A stretch of 64,000 nt of DNA from Bombyx mori (Eukaryota; Arthropoda; Insecta; Lepidoptera; Bombycidae): contig NC_085127.1 in the NCBI RefSeq assembly GCF_030269925.1, forward strand, positions 12,531,501 through 12,595,500, written 5' to 3'. A model generated the notes under the pieces. It ran no database searches. It was given only the letters and a program-made list of their open reading frames with translations, and was not told the origin of the DNA. Positions 10,664 through 21,587 of this stretch are shown piece by piece. The translations under genes and the position numbers were made by a program. The first letter of the stretch is position 1. Each line of letters opens with the position of its first letter.

Positions 10664-13600
10664 TCAAGGATTTGTTTCGCAAGGTTCTGGTTGGGAGATC
10701 ATGAAACTACTTAAACGACTTAAAGTGGATTCGACCAAACTTAATTTTATGCGGGGTTGATTGCTTCCCGCTTCCGTAGGTTTAACCCGCGATTCCCTAC
10801 AAGTAGCCCCTGGGTGGTGCAAAACGGGAGCCGAATACATAATCGGTGGTAGGACTTGTCCGACTGGCTGGCGACCACCCTCCAACTAGAGTCCGCCGCC
10901 AAATAGCCTAGCTGTGTTCCGGCGTGTGGGTTGGAGAGCCAGTGTTATTCCTACCCTTTCCTCTTCCTTGTTGGGGGTGAATCTTGGCGATACCTGGAAC
11001 ATGCGGAGCAGACGTGCGTGTGAGCTCGCGGGACGTGATTGTTTGACGGGGGTATAGGGAGACCCAGTGAAACGGTGGTCGCCGCCGCCCGCCGGTCAGT
11101 TGGGGACCTGAACCCGGGTGTCACTACTAAACTCCGCCCCGGGAAGCTGTCCCGCCAACCGGTGTAAAATCCTGTCGTGCGGTCGTCGTGCCGGAGTCGG
11201 AGACCGGAGTGGATCCCGGCGATCGCACGCAGGGTGGACTGGGGGCCCTTCCATGCCCTGCGTCAGTCGCTCACGCAACCCGTGGTCGAGCACGTACTGT
11301 GCTCCGCGCTTTATTCAGGTATTGTCACGATTTCGCCTCGAACATCCTACCCCGCCCAATCCCATTCTCCAAATAAAAAAAAATGAAAGTTCGAAAAAGG
11401 AAAAGGGTTTTGTCGGCGACTCCCCATTCCACATTTAATGTGGATTTCAGCAATGTAAGGGGTCTACATAGCAACCTCGACGCCGTACACCACCATCTTG
11501 AGACGGCGCAGCCTGCCCTTCTTTTTCTGACGGAGACGCAGATATCTGCTCCGGATGATACTTCGTACCTTGAATACCCCGGCTACGTATTGGAGCACAA
11601 CTTCCTGCGTAAAGCCGGGGTGTGTGTATTCGTCCGGGCTGATGTCTGTTGTCGCCGTCTACGAAGTCTCGAACAACGGGACCTGTCCCTCTTGTGGGTG
11701 CGCGTAGATCACGGGGGCTGTACCCGAGTCTACGCGTGCCTGTACAGGTCCCACAGCAGTGATGCAGGTTCAGCTCTGATAGAGCATGTGCAAGAGGGGA
11801 CTAACCGCGTGCTTGAGCAGTACCCATCTGCGGAGGTGGTGGTTCTTGGAGACTTTAACGCTCATCACCAAGAGTGGTTGGGGTCCAGAACCACTGACCT
11901 CCCGGGTCGGACTGCCTACGATTTCGCCTTGGCCTACGGCCTCTCCCAGCTGGTGACACAGCCCACCCGTGTCCCAGATATTGAGGGGCACGAGCCTTCT
12001 CTGTTGGACCTTCTGCTGACCACTGATCCAGCCGGATACAGTGTGGTGGTCGACGCTCCACTTGGATCGTCTGATCACTGCCTTATCCGTGCTGCCACAC
12101 CACTCTCTCGTCCTAGTCGTCGAACGACGACCAGGTATCGAAGAGTTTGGCAGTATTTGTCAGCAGATTGGGATGGATTGCGTGAGTTTTACGCATCCTA
12201 CCCATGGGGGCGGTTCTGCTTTTCCTCTGCTGATCCTGACGTCTGTGCGGACCGTCTTAAAGACGTGGTGCTCCAGGGGATGGAATTGTTTATTCCCTCC
12301 TCTGAAGTGCCCGTTGGGGGTCGCAGCAGACCCTGGTATAACAATGCCAGCAGGGATGCTGCACACCTCAAGCGGTCCGCATACGTTGCATGGGATGATG
12401 CTAGGAGACGTCGGGATCCTAACATCTCAGAGGAAAGGCGGAAATATAACGCCGCTTCCAGGTCCTACAAGAAGGTTATTGCCAGGGCGTAATCGGAGCA
12501 CGTTGCTAGAATTGGCGAGCGACTGAAGAGCTATCCCTCTGGGAGCCGTGCTTTTTGGTCGCTCGCCAAAGCTGCAGAAGGTAACTTTTGCAGGTCTAGT
12601 CTCCCACCACTACGCAAGTCCGATGACAGTCTGGCCCATAGTGCGAAAGAGAAGGCTGACCTTCTGGTCAAACTCTTCGCCTCGAACTCGACTGTGGACG
12701 ACGGGGGTGCCACACCACCGAACATCCTCCGGTGTGATAGTTCCCTGCCGGAGATCTGCTTTACACAGTGTGCAGTCAGGCGGGAACTCCGACTCCTGGA
12801 CGTCCATAAGTCGAGCGGGCCAGACGGCATCCCTGCAGTGGTTCTGAAAACGTGCGCCCCTGAGCTGACGCCTGCGCTAACGCGTTTGTATCGCCTCTCT
12901 TATTGCGCTAACAGGGTTCCGTCTTCATGGAAGACTGCCCACGTCCACCCTATCCCCAAGAAGGGTGACCGGTCGGACCCATCGAGCTACAGGCCTATCG
13001 CGATAACTTCCTTGCTTTCCAAGGTGATGGAGCGAATAATTAATATACAACTCCTGAAGTATCTGGAGGATCGCCAGCTGATCAGTGACCGACAGTACGG
13101 TTTCCGTCACGGTCGCTCAGCTGGCGATCTTCTTGTATACCTTACTCACAGGTGGGCTGAAGCCTTGGAGAGCAAGGGCGAGGCTCTTGCTGTGAGCCTT
13201 GATATTGCGAAGGCCTTCGACAGGGTCTGGCATAGGGCACTTCTGTCGAAGCTACCATCTTACGGAATCCCCGAGGGTCTCTGCAAGTGGATCGCTAGCT
13301 TTTTGGATGGGCGGAGCATCACGGTCGTTGTAGACGGTGACTGTTCTGATACCATGACCATTAACGCTGGCGTTCCACAAGGTTCGGTGCTCTCCCCCAC
13401 GCTTTTCATCCTGTATATCAATGACATGCTGTCTATTGATGGCATGCATTGCTATGCGGATGACAGCACTGGGGATGCGCGATATATCGGCCATCAGAGT
13501 CTCTCTCGGAGCGTGGTGCAAGAGAGACGATCAAAGCTTGTGTCTGAAGTGGAGAACTCTCTGGGGCGAGTCTCCAAATGGGGTGAATTGAACTTGGTTC

Positions 13601-14389
13601 AATTCAACCCGTTAAAGACACAAGTTTGCGCGTTCACTGCGAAGAAGGACCCCTTTGTCATGGCGCCGCAATTCCAAGGAGTATCCCTGCAACCTTCCGA
13701 GAGTATTGGGATACTTGGGGTCGACATTTCGAGCGATGTCCAGTTTCGGAGTCATTTGGAAGGCAAAGCCAAGTTGGCGTCCAAAATGCTGGGAGTCCTC
13801 AACAGAGCGAAGCGGTACTTCACGCCTGGACAAAGGCTTTTGCTTTATAAAGCACAAGTCCGGCCTCGCGTGGAGTACTGCTCCCATCTCTGGGCCGGGG
13901 CTCCCAAATACCAGCTTCTTCCATTTGACTCCATACAGAGGAGGGCCGTTCGGATTGTCGATAATCCCGGTCTCACGGATCGTTTGGAACCTCTGGGTCT
14001 GCGGAGGGACTTCGGTTCCCTCTGTATTTTGTACCGTATGTTCCATGGGGAGTGCTCTGAGGAATTGTTCGAGATGATACCGGCATCTCGTTTTTACCAT
14101 CGCACCGCCCGCCACCGGAATAGAGTTCATCCATACTACCTGGAGTCACTGCGGTCATCCACAGTGCGTTTCCAGAGGTCATTTTTGCCACGTACCATCC
14201 GGCTATGGAATGAGCTCCCCTCCACGGTGTTTCCCGAGCGCTATGACATGTCCTTCTTCAAACGAGGCTTGTGGAGAGTATTAAGCGGTAGGCAGCGGCT
14301 TGGCTCTGCCCCTGGCATTGCTGAAGTCCATGGGCGACGGTAACCACTCACCATCAGGTGGGCCGTATGCTCGTATGCCTACAAGGGCA

Positions 14390-14468
<79 letters not shown>
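10664..14468 (+). mobile_element. nearly full-length non-LTR retrotransposon (Jockey/CR1 group)
   Basis: GC-rich island in AT-rich DNA. The parts in order are a 5' region of about 0.7 kb (10664-11382) with no recognisable ORF1/gag, a single long endonuclease-RT frame (11383-14343), a short 3' UTR containing CCATCAGGTGGGCCGTATGC, and an uninterrupted 77-nt A tail (14392-14468). Truncated copies of the 3' end lie at 15904, 26195, 26790, 29910, 38296, 51833 and 61195, so the family is dispersed. The 5' start is estimated from the change in composition, and no target-site duplication was found. The very long A tail suggests a young insertion. Confidence 0.85.
11383..14343 (+). pseudogene. LINE endonuclease-reverse transcriptase with one in-frame stop
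   Basis: APE-type endonuclease followed by reverse transcriptase, used for target-primed retrotransposition. The frame from 11383 is interrupted only by TAA at 12490-12492 and continues in the same frame to 14343, 987 codons in all. Endonuclease motifs are LTETQ, VVLGDFNAHH and GSSDHCLI. RT motifs are SYRPIAITSLLSKVMERII, DIAKAFDRVW, AGVPQGSVLSP and YADD (about 13450). The C-terminal thumb and tail region runs to WNELPSTVFPERY. The lone stop falls between the endonuclease and RT domains. Clade (Jockey, CR1 or a relative) is a judgement from motif style, not a tree. Confidence 0.92.
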
Positions 14469-14470
<2 letters not shown>

Positions 14471-14501
14471 ATACACGAGTAACTATACGAGGAATTTTTT
14501 T

Positions 14502-14610
14502 CAAGGTGGGTGGCGCATTTACGTTGTGGATGTCTATGGGCTCCGGTAACCACTTAACACCAGGTGGGCTATGAGCTCGTCCACCCATCTAAGCAATAAA
14601 AAAAAAAGAA
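14502..14610 (+). mobile_element. Bm1 SINE, 3' fragment
   Basis: Begins at CAAGGTGGGTGGCGCATTTACG just downstream of the LINE A tail and ends in CTAAGCAATAAAAAAA. Confidence 0.9.
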
Positions 14611-15043
14611 AAAAAAAAAGAATAATCTATTCCATGATTTTAATCTCGAGTAACTCCATAGGCGTTTTTCCACGTAATCGATAATATAATTGCGCTAGAA
14701 ATGACAATACGCGAATAGCAGAATGAATGGTGAACGAAAATAAAACCCGGCAAATAAATGTTGTTATGGAACGGCATAGTGTAAGAGCATACATACACTC
14801 TGTCAACTCGATTTTGCCGTATTATAGTCGAATCTACCCTTAAATATGTTTGGGATGCACGGGTTACGCTTGTTTCAGAGGCCTTGCCCGTTAGTTTGAT
14901 TGCTTTGGCGAACACAAGGTCTCAGTCAGGACTAGGAAAAGGGGAGGGATTTTTTTTGACAATTACCCGAGCACACTCAAGGCAAGTCTAATATCAAATA
15001 CTAAGGGGATATCACGTGCTTAGCAAGCTTTGATTTAGAAATG
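14611..15043. other. spacer, no gene
   Basis: No family recognised. The minus-strand open frame (91 codons) shows no domain features. Confidence 0.45.
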
Positions 15044-15150
15044 TCTTAAGGTGGGTGGCGGCATTTACGTTGTGGACGTATATGGGCTGCGGTAATCATT
15101 TAACACCAGATGGACTGTGAGCTCGTCCACCCATCTAAGCAAAAAAAATA
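15044..15150 (+). mobile_element. Bm1 SINE, 3' fragment
   Basis: AAGGTGGGTGGCGGCATTTACG to AAGCAAAAAAAATAAAA. Diverged from the other copies (for example CGTATATGGGCTGCGG). Confidence 0.85.
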
Positions 15151-15159
15151 AAAAATATA

Positions 15160-15360
15160 AAAAAGCAGTAAAATTTCGATTATTCCCATATTGTGTGCTA
15201 ATAGTGCATAATCTAATTTTCTAAATAATTTTTAACAAAAATCTCGTTATCGTGTTATAGAAGTACCGTGTTATAAGAAGATTATAACGATTTTTTCTTT
15301 TCGTGCTATAGTGGAACCGTGTTGTAAAATACCGCGTTATCTAAAGGAGGGTTACCTGTA
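15160..15360. mobile_element. right end of a TIR element (CAGGTAACCCTC family)
   Basis: Parallels the right part of the element at 45001-45972: AAAATTTCG, ACAAAAATCTCGTTATCG, GTGTTATAG, and the end GGGTTACCTGTA. The last is the complement of the CAGGTAACCCTC start at 52193. Confidence 0.6.
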
Positions 15361-15525
15361 TTTCGATATTAAATTTCACTTACTTCACTTGATATATAAG
15401 CCGGTATACGGTTAGGTTACGCAGAAAGCGCACCTCATTGCACAAGTATCTTGTGCCCTTCAAGCTCCGTCTAATTAGCTTAATGTAACTAAATTAATAT
15501 CTGTACATTTATAATCTTGGTATTC

Positions 15526-15793
15526 GTTTTTTTTTCCCTACCTATCTAGTAACCTCGAGGGGTTATTTTAGATTCGCCGAGCTATGTAGTAGGTAAGCTC
15601 ATGGGGCTCAAACCTGACGACGTTGTTTGCACAAACCCTAGCAAATGCCGTGCTTCGCAAAATCTACCATCAGATCGGAAACGCGACCCACTGAGAAGAT
15701 TCGGCGAGAAATTCAGTGGGCTGTGTCTGTGGGTTAATTTACTCGTCGAGCCCTTCGTCGCAAGCGGCGGGTTCGACGAGGACGATGACCGGA
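15526..15793 (-). mobile_element. Jockey-type LINE 3' end with TSD
   Basis: Minus-strand 3' UTR preceded by its poly-T. The 7-bp sequence GGTATTC flanks it at 15519-15525 and 15794-15800. The contained ORF is antisense repeat and not a gene. Confidence 0.88.
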
Positions 15794-15903
15794 GGTATTC
15801 CTGTGTATACTCTTTAAACTTAGTACAGTTATCGGCAAATCAATAACATTAAATGTATAATACATTAATAGCAGGACAGACGCGTGGGCAGTATCAATTG
15901 TTT

Positions 15904-16020
15904 TTGTTATTGGCCTTGTAGGCAGTCGAGCATACGGCCCACCTGATCGTGAGTAGTTACCTTCGCCCGTGGATTTCAGCTATGCCAGGGGCAGAGCCAA
16001 GCCGCTGCCTACCTACTACT
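15904..16020 (-). mobile_element. 3' end of the 10664-type LINE
   Basis: Reverse complement of the LINE 3' UTR (GCATACGGCCCACCTGAT, GGCAGAGCCAAGCCGCTGCC). Heavily 5'-truncated. Confidence 0.85.
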
Positions 16021-16105
16021 GCCATAATAATTTTAGTGATTTACTGGTGGTAGGGTAGGATAGTGAGCCCTCTTGGGTAGGTTTAATTTATATCTCAATT
16101 ATAAA

Positions 16106-16281
16106 CTGTGCTTAGTGCGAGTTTTTTTAACGTTCTCGATAACGTTAAAGTTAACTCAATTTTATATGCAGTTGGAACGTTTGTCTCCGTTTGAAGTTAG
16201 GGGCGCTGTTCTAGCTGCTTACAAATATGAGTTAACTTTTACGCTATCGAGAACGTTAAAAAACTCGCACTAAGCACACAG
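16106..16281. mobile_element. MITE with about 50-bp inverted repeats (CAGTGTGCTTAG family)
   Basis: Left end CTGTGCTTAGTGCGAG and right end CTCGCACTAAGCACACAG are complementary, as are the inner TTAACGTTCTCGAT and ATCGAGAACGTTAA blocks. Relatives lie at 47375-47549 and 53007-53604. No coding capacity, and the target duplication is unclear. Confidence 0.8.
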
Positions 16282-16366
16282 ATATTTATTAGATTTGATA
16301 TAAGATATACGATACAGTCTAAGTTTTAATCTATTTTCCATACATCATTTTGAATATTATTAAAAA

Positions 16367-16722
16367 CTAGCGACCCGCCCTCGCTTCGCTTCGCTTCGGA
16401 AAAATTACATTTTATTATTGATAGATGAGTCCCGCGCTGTTATTGTCGTACCGCGGGTGACGCCGCGGGTGACGCCGAAGCTAGTCTTAAAAAAGGAACC
16501 TCAGTTACTCCTTATATCATCAGCTACCTATCAGTGAAAGTCTGGTCAAAATCGGTCCTGCCGTTCCAGAGATTAGCCGGAACAAACAGACAGACAGACA
16601 GACAAAAATTGTAAAAAATGTTATTTTGGTGTATGTACCGTATATATATTCATATGCATGTAGTAAAAAGCAGTTATTTCAATATTACAAACAGACACTC
16701 CAATTTTATTTATATGTATAGA
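16367..16722 (-). mobile_element. non-autonomous Helitron
   Basis: A|CTAGCGACCCGCCCTCGC at the left, with a short duplicated CTTCG run, and ATGTATAGA|T at the right. TC...CTAG polarity on the minus strand. Confidence 0.75.
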
Positions 16723-16960
16723 TAGTAAGTACACCGCGACATACCTGCTGTATCCTTCTCAGAAATTCTCTAGATAAAAACAGATGACTGGAAGTGACCG
16801 CTTTTAGCGATAAAACCGCCTATTGTACAGTTATACCTGTTGACTGTTCTTCGATGTGTTGGTGTGCGAATACATATTATACTATAGTATACATATACAA
16901 TATTTTAAGTATACTATACCTCTCTCTCTTTATATATATGTTTTATATTGAGATTTTTTA

Positions 16961-17092
16961 ACTATACTGAGATCTTAGAACTTATATTTCAAGGTGGGTG
17001 GCGCATTTACGTTGTAGATGTCTATGGGCTCCAGTAACCACTTAACACCAGGTGGGCTGTGAGCTCGTTCACCCATTTAAGCAATAAAAAAA
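16961..17092 (+). mobile_element. Bm1 SINE, 5'-truncated
   Basis: From ACTATACTGAGATCTTAG through the GGTGGGTGGCGCATTTACG block to AAGCAATAAAAAA. Confidence 0.9.
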
Positions 17093-17520
17093 TGTCTATA
17101 CATATTTCATCTCATATTCATACTTTTCTCTCTTCTCTGCATATCCCTTCATATTTCATCTCTATATATATTTCAGCTAAAATGACAAAATCGAAAGTAC
17201 CTTTTAAAAAAAGCTTAATACGTAATTGTTTATTTAATTTCTTGTTTTTTTTTGGCTAGAAAATAATCTAAGGATTAATTATTAGACAAAATCTCACTCT
17301 AAATCGATTTTAACTTTGTTTAGGAGGTGGACGAGCTCACGGCCCATCTGGTGTTGTGGATACTGGAGCCCATAGACATCTACAACGTAAATGCCGCCAC
17401 CCACCCTGAGATATCAGTTCTAAGATGTAAATATAGTTACAACGGCTACCCTGCCCTTCAAACCGAAACGCATTACTTCTTCACGGCAGAAATAGGACGA
17501 GTGGTGGTACCTACCTGTGC

Positions 17521-18783
17521 TTAGGAAACGCCTCTGGGATTTTGTTACCGCGAACAAAATTCTCATAGACGAACAGTTCGGATTCCGCTCAAAACACTCG
17601 TGCGTACAACAAGTGCACCGCCTCACGGAGCACATTCTGATAGGACTAAATAGGCGTAAACAAATCCCGACCGGCGCCCTCTTCTTCGACATCGCGAAGG
17701 CGTTCGACAAAGTCTGGCACAACGGTTTAATTTACAAACTGTACAACATGGGAGTGCCAGACAGACTCGTGCTCATCATACGAGACTTCTTGTCGAACCG
17801 TTCGTTTCGATATCGAGTAGAGGGAACTCGTTCTCGTCCCCGTCAGCTGACTGCCGGAGTCCCGCAAGGCTCCGCGCTCTCCCCGTTATTATTTAGTTTG
17901 TATATCAATGATATACCCCGGTCTCCGGAGACCCATCTAGCGCTCTTCGCCGATGACACGGCTATCTACTACTCGTGTAGGAAGATGTCGCTTCTTCATC
18001 GGCGACTCCAGATCGCAGTAGCCACCATGGGACAGTGGTTCCGGAAGTGGCGAATAGACATCAACCCCACGAAAAGCGCAGCGGTGCTCTTCAAAAGGGG
18101 TCGCCCTCCGAACATCACTTCGAGCATCCCACTCCGTAGTAGGCGCGCAAACACCTCCGCCGTTAGTCCCATCACTCTCTTTGGCCAACCCATATCGTGG
18201 GTCTCGAAGGTCAAATATCTAGGCGTCACCCTCGACAGAGGGATGACATTCCGTCCCCATATAAAAACGGTACGCGACCGCGCCGCGTTTATTCTAGGAC
18301 GACTCTATCCAATGCTTTGTAGTCGAAGCAAACTGTCCCTCCGCAATAAGGTAACTCTCTACAAAACTTGTATACGCCCCGTCATGACGTATGCAAGCGT
18401 AGTGTTCGCTCACGCAGCCCGCACCAACTTGAAATCCCTTCAGGTTATTCAATCACGATTCTGCAGGATAGCCGTCGGAGCGCCATGGTTCCTTAGGAAT
18501 GTGGATCTCCACGATGACCTGGAGCTCGACTCTCTTAGTAAGTATCTACAGTCGGCATCGCTGCGCCATTTTGAGAAGGCGGCACGACATGAACCCTCTC
18601 ATCGTAGCCGCTGGAAATTACATACCCGACCCAGTAGACCGAATGGTAAACCGTCGACGTCGCCCAAAGCACGTCATTACGGATCCTCCTGATCCATTAA
18701 CGGTGCTTTTAGGCACCACAAGCACCGGTCACCGTCCTCGTCGAACCCGTCGCTTGCGACGAAGGGCTCGACGAGCGAACTAA
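17521..18783 (+). pseudogene. truncated Jockey-type reverse transcriptase
   Basis: RT without its N-terminal endonuclease. Motifs are IDEQFGFR, FFDIAKAFDKVWHNG, AGVPQGSALSPLLFSLYIND and FADDTA, then the KYLGVTLDR thumb block. Coding runs in one frame to about 18590 and then switches frame at the RHE/NPLIV junction. The native C-terminus, with NYIPDPVDRM and a basic RRTRRLRRRAR tail, is read in the second frame and stops at 18781-18783. The copy is therefore dead both by 5' truncation and by frameshift. Confidence 0.92.
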
Positions 18784-18994
18784 CCCATAGACACAGCCCA
18801 CTGAGTTTCTCGCCGGATCTTCTCAGTGGGTCGCGTTTCCGATCCGGTGGTAGATTCTGCGAAGCACTGCTCTTGCTAGGGTCAGTGTTATCAACTCTCC
18901 GGTTGAGCCCCGCGAGCTCACCTACTAACGTTAGGGCGAAGCTGAAATAGCCTCTCAAGGCTATCAGCATAGGTTGGGAAAAAAAAAAAAAAAA
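17521..18994 (+). mobile_element. 5'-truncated Jockey-type LINE inside a Bm1
   Basis: The 12-bp target duplication ACCTACCTGTGC is at 17509-17520 and, after the A tail, at 18994-19005. The first A of the right copy merges with the tail. The element keeps only the RT part and a 3' UTR of about 200 bp ending in an A run. The same 3' UTR is present at a dozen other places in this window. Confidence 0.93.
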
Positions 18995-19070
18995 CCTACC
19001 TGTGCGGACTCACAAGAGGCCCTACCACCCATAATTACGCAAATAATAATTTTGCGATTGTATAGATAAG

Positions 19071-19967
19071 AACATGCAAAAGACCTGACATATTTGAGTT
19101 ACTACAACCTTATGGCATTAATGCCGAGATATATTTTGTGGGTTCTGTCGATGCGTGTAAAATCGATATACAGTAGTAGCCTTGACTTGCATGCGGTCTC
19201 CCCGTGAAGGAACCACGCGACGTGCGCTCATGTTGTAGCGAGAATGCGGAATTCATACTTTGTAAATAATTCTCGAAACTAATGTACCTACTTAATATGA
19301 AATCTACAACTAAAGTTCTTATGACCGGATTAGTAAATCCGATGTCATCCCGAAATCGGATTGAAATTAATTTACGAGCACTCAAAAATATTGTTTTTTT
19401 TGCCAAAAATCGTCGTATCTCATCCCGAAATCGGTTTAACATTAAATCATGAGCCATAAAAAAAAAATACATGTGTGCAATTCACACGTGGTAGAAGTGA
19501 AACCTTCCAAAATTAAAATACAATTATCCTAAACGTCTTAAGTATATGTAAAATTTTGTCATTAGTAAATAATTGTAAGGTTGTATTAAATAGTATGTAT
19601 ATTTCTGTCTCATTCTTTGCTGGCTTCATCCTACACATTTTTGTATTTGTGTCTCTTACCTGTCGTTTTTTCCGTTGCATCCGGTTTGAAATCACAACGA
19701 TTCTAAAGAAGTTTTCACTTCAAAACTGCTGTTGCCAATAGTCGTCATTTTGATATTTACTTGGAACGATGGAAGTGTTTAGTTCTGTGAACGGGAAACA
19801 TGATAACCGCTCGACCTTGTTGACCTTGAATTTTGTGATAATTAATTATGGTGATATGGAGTCTTCTACTTTTACCCTGAGGAGCTCGTCATATTAACGT
19901 TCCCTTGGAGCAGATTAAGTTGTAGCTTTACAGAATCTCTGCTGAAGAAATTGAAGATCTATAGTAT
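19071..19967. other. unassigned AT-rich stretch
   Basis: No gene. The 15-mer TCATCCCGAAATCGG occurs at 19345-19359 and 19420-19434 in diverged direct-repeat context. The origin of this stretch is unknown. Confidence 0.4.
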
Positions 19968-20200
19968 TTTTACTGGTGGCAGGGCTTGTGAGCCCCACGG
20001 GTAGGTACTCTACCTAGTTCTGCCTTGAAGCAGTAATGCATTTCGGTTTGTAGGGTGAGGCAGCCTTTGTAATGAAAACGGAGACTTAGAACTCATGTCT
20101 CAAGTTGGATGGCGATATTTGCATTGTCGATGTCTATGGGCTCCGGTGACCGGCTTACACCAGGTGGGCTATGAACTGGTCCATCCATCTTAGTAATTAA
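19968..20200 (+). mobile_element. Bm1 SINE, old copy
   Basis: Follows Bm1 from TTTTTACTGGTGGCAGGG to the ATCTTAGTAATTAAA end with many substitutions (for example GATATTTGCATTGTCGATG). Confidence 0.85.
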
Positions 20201-20517
20201 AGTATTTCGGTCATATTGCATATCACAATCTGATGTTGACTCACAAAGAGTACGAAGTCCTGTGCGATGGACAGATATGGTATCGGAACTCTCAAGAGAC
20301 ACCTCAACGCACCGCGTTCAACGGAACGATCGAGGAAGATGAATGACGCTATACGTTAAGATAAAAAACGTAGCACGCATACCCAACGCAGCGGTATCAC
20401 GAATACTTCGCGTGCACGAGGTCGCGGGTTTGAGGACTCGAGATATTTGAAACTTTGTTTATATTTTTGGAATTTGAAGAGACTTTGGCGCTCAGTGTTT
20501 TTTTTTTATAGCTTACA

Positions 20518-21150
20518 TGGGTGGACGAGCTCACAGCCTGGTGTTAAGTGGTTACTGAAGCCCATGGACATCTACAACGTAAATGCGCCACCCACCTTGA
20601 GATATGAGTTCTAAGGTCTCAGTATAGTTACAACGGTTGCCTGACCCTTCAAACCGAAACGCATTACCGCTTCACGGCAGAAATAGGCAGGGCGGTGGTA
20701 CCTACCCGTGCGGACTCACAACAGGTCCTACCACCAGTAATTACGCAAATTATAATTTTGCGGGTTTGATTTTTATTACACGACTAGCGACCCGCCCTCG
20801 CTTCGCTTCGGAAACATTAAAACACATATGAAACCAAAAAATAAAAATAAATAAAAAAATAAAAAAAGTAGCCTATGTTCATCAGGGACAATGTCGGCTT
20901 CTAATGGAAAAAGAATTTTTCAAATCGGTCCAGTAGTTTCGGAGCCTATTCGAAACAAACAAACAAACAAATCTTTCCTCTTTATAATATTAGTATAGAT
21001 GTTATTCCTGCACCGTGGAAGTCGATCGTGAACATTTGTTGAGTATGTATTTCATTAGAAAAATTGGTACCCGCCTGCAGGGATTCGAACACCGTTGCAT
21101 CGTTAAATACGAATGCACCGGACGTCTTATCCTTTAGGCCACGACGACTT
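20518..21150 (-). mobile_element. near full-length Bm1 SINE split by a Helitron
   Basis: The minus-strand Bm1 body runs from 20518 to 20783 and resumes at 21000 with the GTTATTCCTGCACCGTGG block. It ends in the tRNA-like head (GGGATTCGAAC complement of the B box, CCTTTAGGCCACGACGAC complement of the A box). Removing 20784-20999 restores a continuous Bm1. Confidence 0.92.
20784..20999 (-). mobile_element. 216-bp Helitron in a Bm1, exact A|T insertion
   Basis: The Bm1 sequence reads ATTACACGA before and TGTTATTCC after the element. Uninterrupted Bm1 copies (28710-28735, and the complement of 54325-54345) read ATTACACGA/ATGTTA-type sequence with nothing between. The insertion therefore sits between A and T without target duplication, and the ends are TC and CTAG on the minus strand: the diagnostic Helitron pattern. 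No coding. Confidence 0.93.
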
Positions 21151-21587
21151 CATATTCTTTCGTTCGCTTTCTATCGTACATTCCATAAGATGTTCTTTGA
21201 AGCATTTTCAGAGGCTACTCTGACCATGCACCATCTAGATTGGAAGTGAGCCTGCGATTTAGCTGAGAGCTATTACACATCCTTGGAACGGGTTTGAGTT
21301 AGCCTTATCCGTATACAACGGTAATCACTCAACATGAAATGCGTCCTTCGACGAGATATTTTCGTGTGTGACATCAGCTTACGATCAAAATCAAGCCATA
21401 AAGTGCTCAGTGAAATAAGAATGCGAAAATGCGCAATTTATTCAACTTAATGGGGTGTTTATTACTCGTAATTATTGTCTGTCTGGCGTGTACAAGAGGG
21501 TTGGAGACGGTGACTCATAACGAGGGGTGACTGACACTTGCCAAGCTTTCCACCCCGATTCAGGGGAAATAAACTGAATTGAACAGA
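21151..21587. other. spacer, no gene
   Basis: Nothing recognised. Confidence 0.4.

Larger units (their letters stand above)
17325..19070 (-). mobile_element. Bm1 SINE split by a LINE insertion
   Basis: Minus-strand Bm1 occupies 17325-17520, stops in the CTACCTGTGC block, and resumes at 18994-19070 with the same block followed by GGACTCACAAGAGG and the ATTACGCAAATAATAATTTTGCG region. The 1474 bp between are the LINE at 17521-18994. Confidence 0.92.

Noticed and set aside
10579..10899. tRNA-like or SINE-like ORFs containing HPSNRNALLLHGRNRQGG, seen many times
   Set aside because: That peptide is Bm1 antisense (for example 40579, 60981, 20637) and not coding; nothing of the kind supports a gene here.
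12041..12526. 161-aa and other overlapping ORFs within the LINE
   Set aside because: Other-frame shadows of the GC-rich endonuclease-RT frame.
14281..14553. Minus-strand ORF with a long poly-Phe run
   Set aside because: It is the translated complement of the LINE A tail.
18677..18970. 97-aa minus-strand ORF with relatives at 33757, 25926, 15601 and 60002
   Set aside because: Antisense of the Jockey-type 3' UTR; the similarity is repeat-driven.
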